Source of the DNA: Pseudomonas massiliensis | Lineage (GTDB): Bacteria; Pseudomonadota; Gammaproteobacteria; Pseudomonadales; Pseudomonadaceae | Length of the DNA: 64,000 nt | NCBI RefSeq assembly: GCF_000826105.1 | Contig: NZ_CCYK01000007.1 | Coordinates: 2,262,656 to 2,326,655 of the forward strand | Reading direction: 5' to 3' | Shown here: positions 60,731 to 64,000 of the stretch, piece after piece | How positions within the stretch are numbered: position 1 is the stretch's first letter | Layout of the letters: each line of letters opens with the position of its first letter | Position numbers and translations under genes: made by a program | The notes under the pieces: generated by a model | Told to the model about the DNA's origin: nothing | The model's input: only the letters and a program-made list of their open reading frames with translations | The model's database searches: none

Positions 60731-63617
<2,887 letters not shown>

Positions 63618-63767
63618 ATATAACCCCAAGCAATCTTGGGATTACGGTTGTGAAGACAACATTCGCCGAAAATTCGCATTCGCTCTTTCGAGCAACTCAC
63701 AAATTTTACCTTAGCCTGATCCTACCAGCAGTGAAACTGGTCGATCAGTCTATCTTTCTATCACATA

Positions 63768-63785
63768 CCCAAATTTTTAAAGAAC
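63768..63785 (-). promoter_or_regulatory. boxA-like antitermination element in the 16S-23S spacer
   Basis: On the minus strand GTTCTTTAAAAATTTGGG matches the boxA type of rRNA operons, bound by NusB-NusE, and lies 151 bases before 23S. The rest of the 248-base spacer (63618-63865) holds processing-stem sequence and no gene. Confidence 0.7.
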
Positions 63786-63865
63786 GATTCTGGAAAAGAC
63801 CAGAAATCAACATTCCGCTTCAGTGTGAAGGAATGCTCATTTCTAAGCTTTCGAACAGAGGATGG

Positions 63866-63941
63866 TGGTGGAGCCAAGCGGGATCGAACCGCTGACCTCC
63901 TGCGTGCAAGGCAGGCGCTCTCCCAGCTGAGCTATGGCCCC
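63866..63941 (-). tRNA. tRNA-Ala (anticodon TGC)
   Basis: Minus strand: GGGGCCATAGCTCAGCTGGG to GGCTCC-A-CCA, 76 bases, anticodon loop CTTGCACG. All four arms pair; G3-T70 is the alanine identity pair. It is encoded in the 16S-23S spacer. Confidence 0.97.
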
Positions 63942-63973
63942 GTATTCTACTACCGGCCGTTACCACTGGAAAT

Positions 63974-64000
63974 TGGTGGGTCTGGGCAGATTCGAACTGC
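63974..64000 (-). tRNA. tRNA-Ile 3' end (partial, anticodon outside)
   Basis: Minus strand shows GCAGTTCGAATCTGCCCAGACCC-A-CCA, the T arm, acceptor strand and CCA of the spacer tRNA-Ile (GAT), which normally precedes tRNA-Ala in this operon. The rest lies beyond the window edge. Confidence 0.85.

Overview
The window is chromosomal DNA of a Pseudomonas-lineage gammaproteobacterium. The evidence is its GC-rich codon use, a NuoC/NuoD fusion, a monomeric isocitrate dehydrogenase, TusDCB-TusE beside YccA, and a gene order (yccA-tus-cysG-serS-crcB-rarA-lolA-ftsK, aat-ate-infA-clpA-clpS-cspD-idh-nudJ-mnmA-hflD-purB, aceA, nuoA-N, chemoreceptor, two-component pair, queD) that I recall, without a search, as close to the PA2603-PA2666 stretch of P. 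aeruginosa. Two genes expected from that order are absent: trxB between ftsK and aat, and icd between cspD and idh. The isocitrate lyase is the short (441 aa) type.

Region 1 (1-8699) is one arm of a temperate prophage, cut by the window edge and inserted at the 3' end of a tRNA-Ser gene. Its plan mirrors the left arm of phage lambda. The end of a CI-type repressor is followed on the same strand by two genes in the position of lambda rexA/rexB (a 163 aa unknown and a DUF1828-type protein). Then come two terminators, a PL-like promoter overlapped by inverted repeats, a run of small early genes, a probable Rad52-type annealing protein with a Gp157-family protein, a small pre-integrase gene and a tyrosine integrase. 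A frameshifted gene and a 5'-truncated HNH/AP2 homing-endonuclease remnant sit in the middle. The rex-position pair is the best candidate here for an undescribed system.

Region 2 (8700-36030) is housekeeping core: tRNA-Ser, membrane quality control (yccA), tRNA thiolation (tusDCBE, mnmA), siroheme synthesis, serine charging, fluoride export, replication rescue, lipoprotein sorting and chromosome segregation. It also carries N-end-rule degradation (aat, ate, clpS, clpA), a cold-shock-type protein, and isocitrate metabolism (idh, aceA).

Region 3 (36031-51435) is the 13-gene nuo operon for respiratory complex I, closed by a strong terminator. Region 4 (51436-60450) holds a VOC protein, a WrbA quinone reductase, an orphan PBP2 paralogue, an AI-2E family permease, a Cache chemoreceptor, a two-component system whose sensor has a periplasmic RExxE motif with a PepSY protein, and queD.

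Region 5 (60455-64000) is the 3' part of an rRNA operon on the minus strand: tRNA-Ile (partial), tRNA-Ala, 23S and 5S. All functional calls rest on reading motifs and context by eye; no database search was run.
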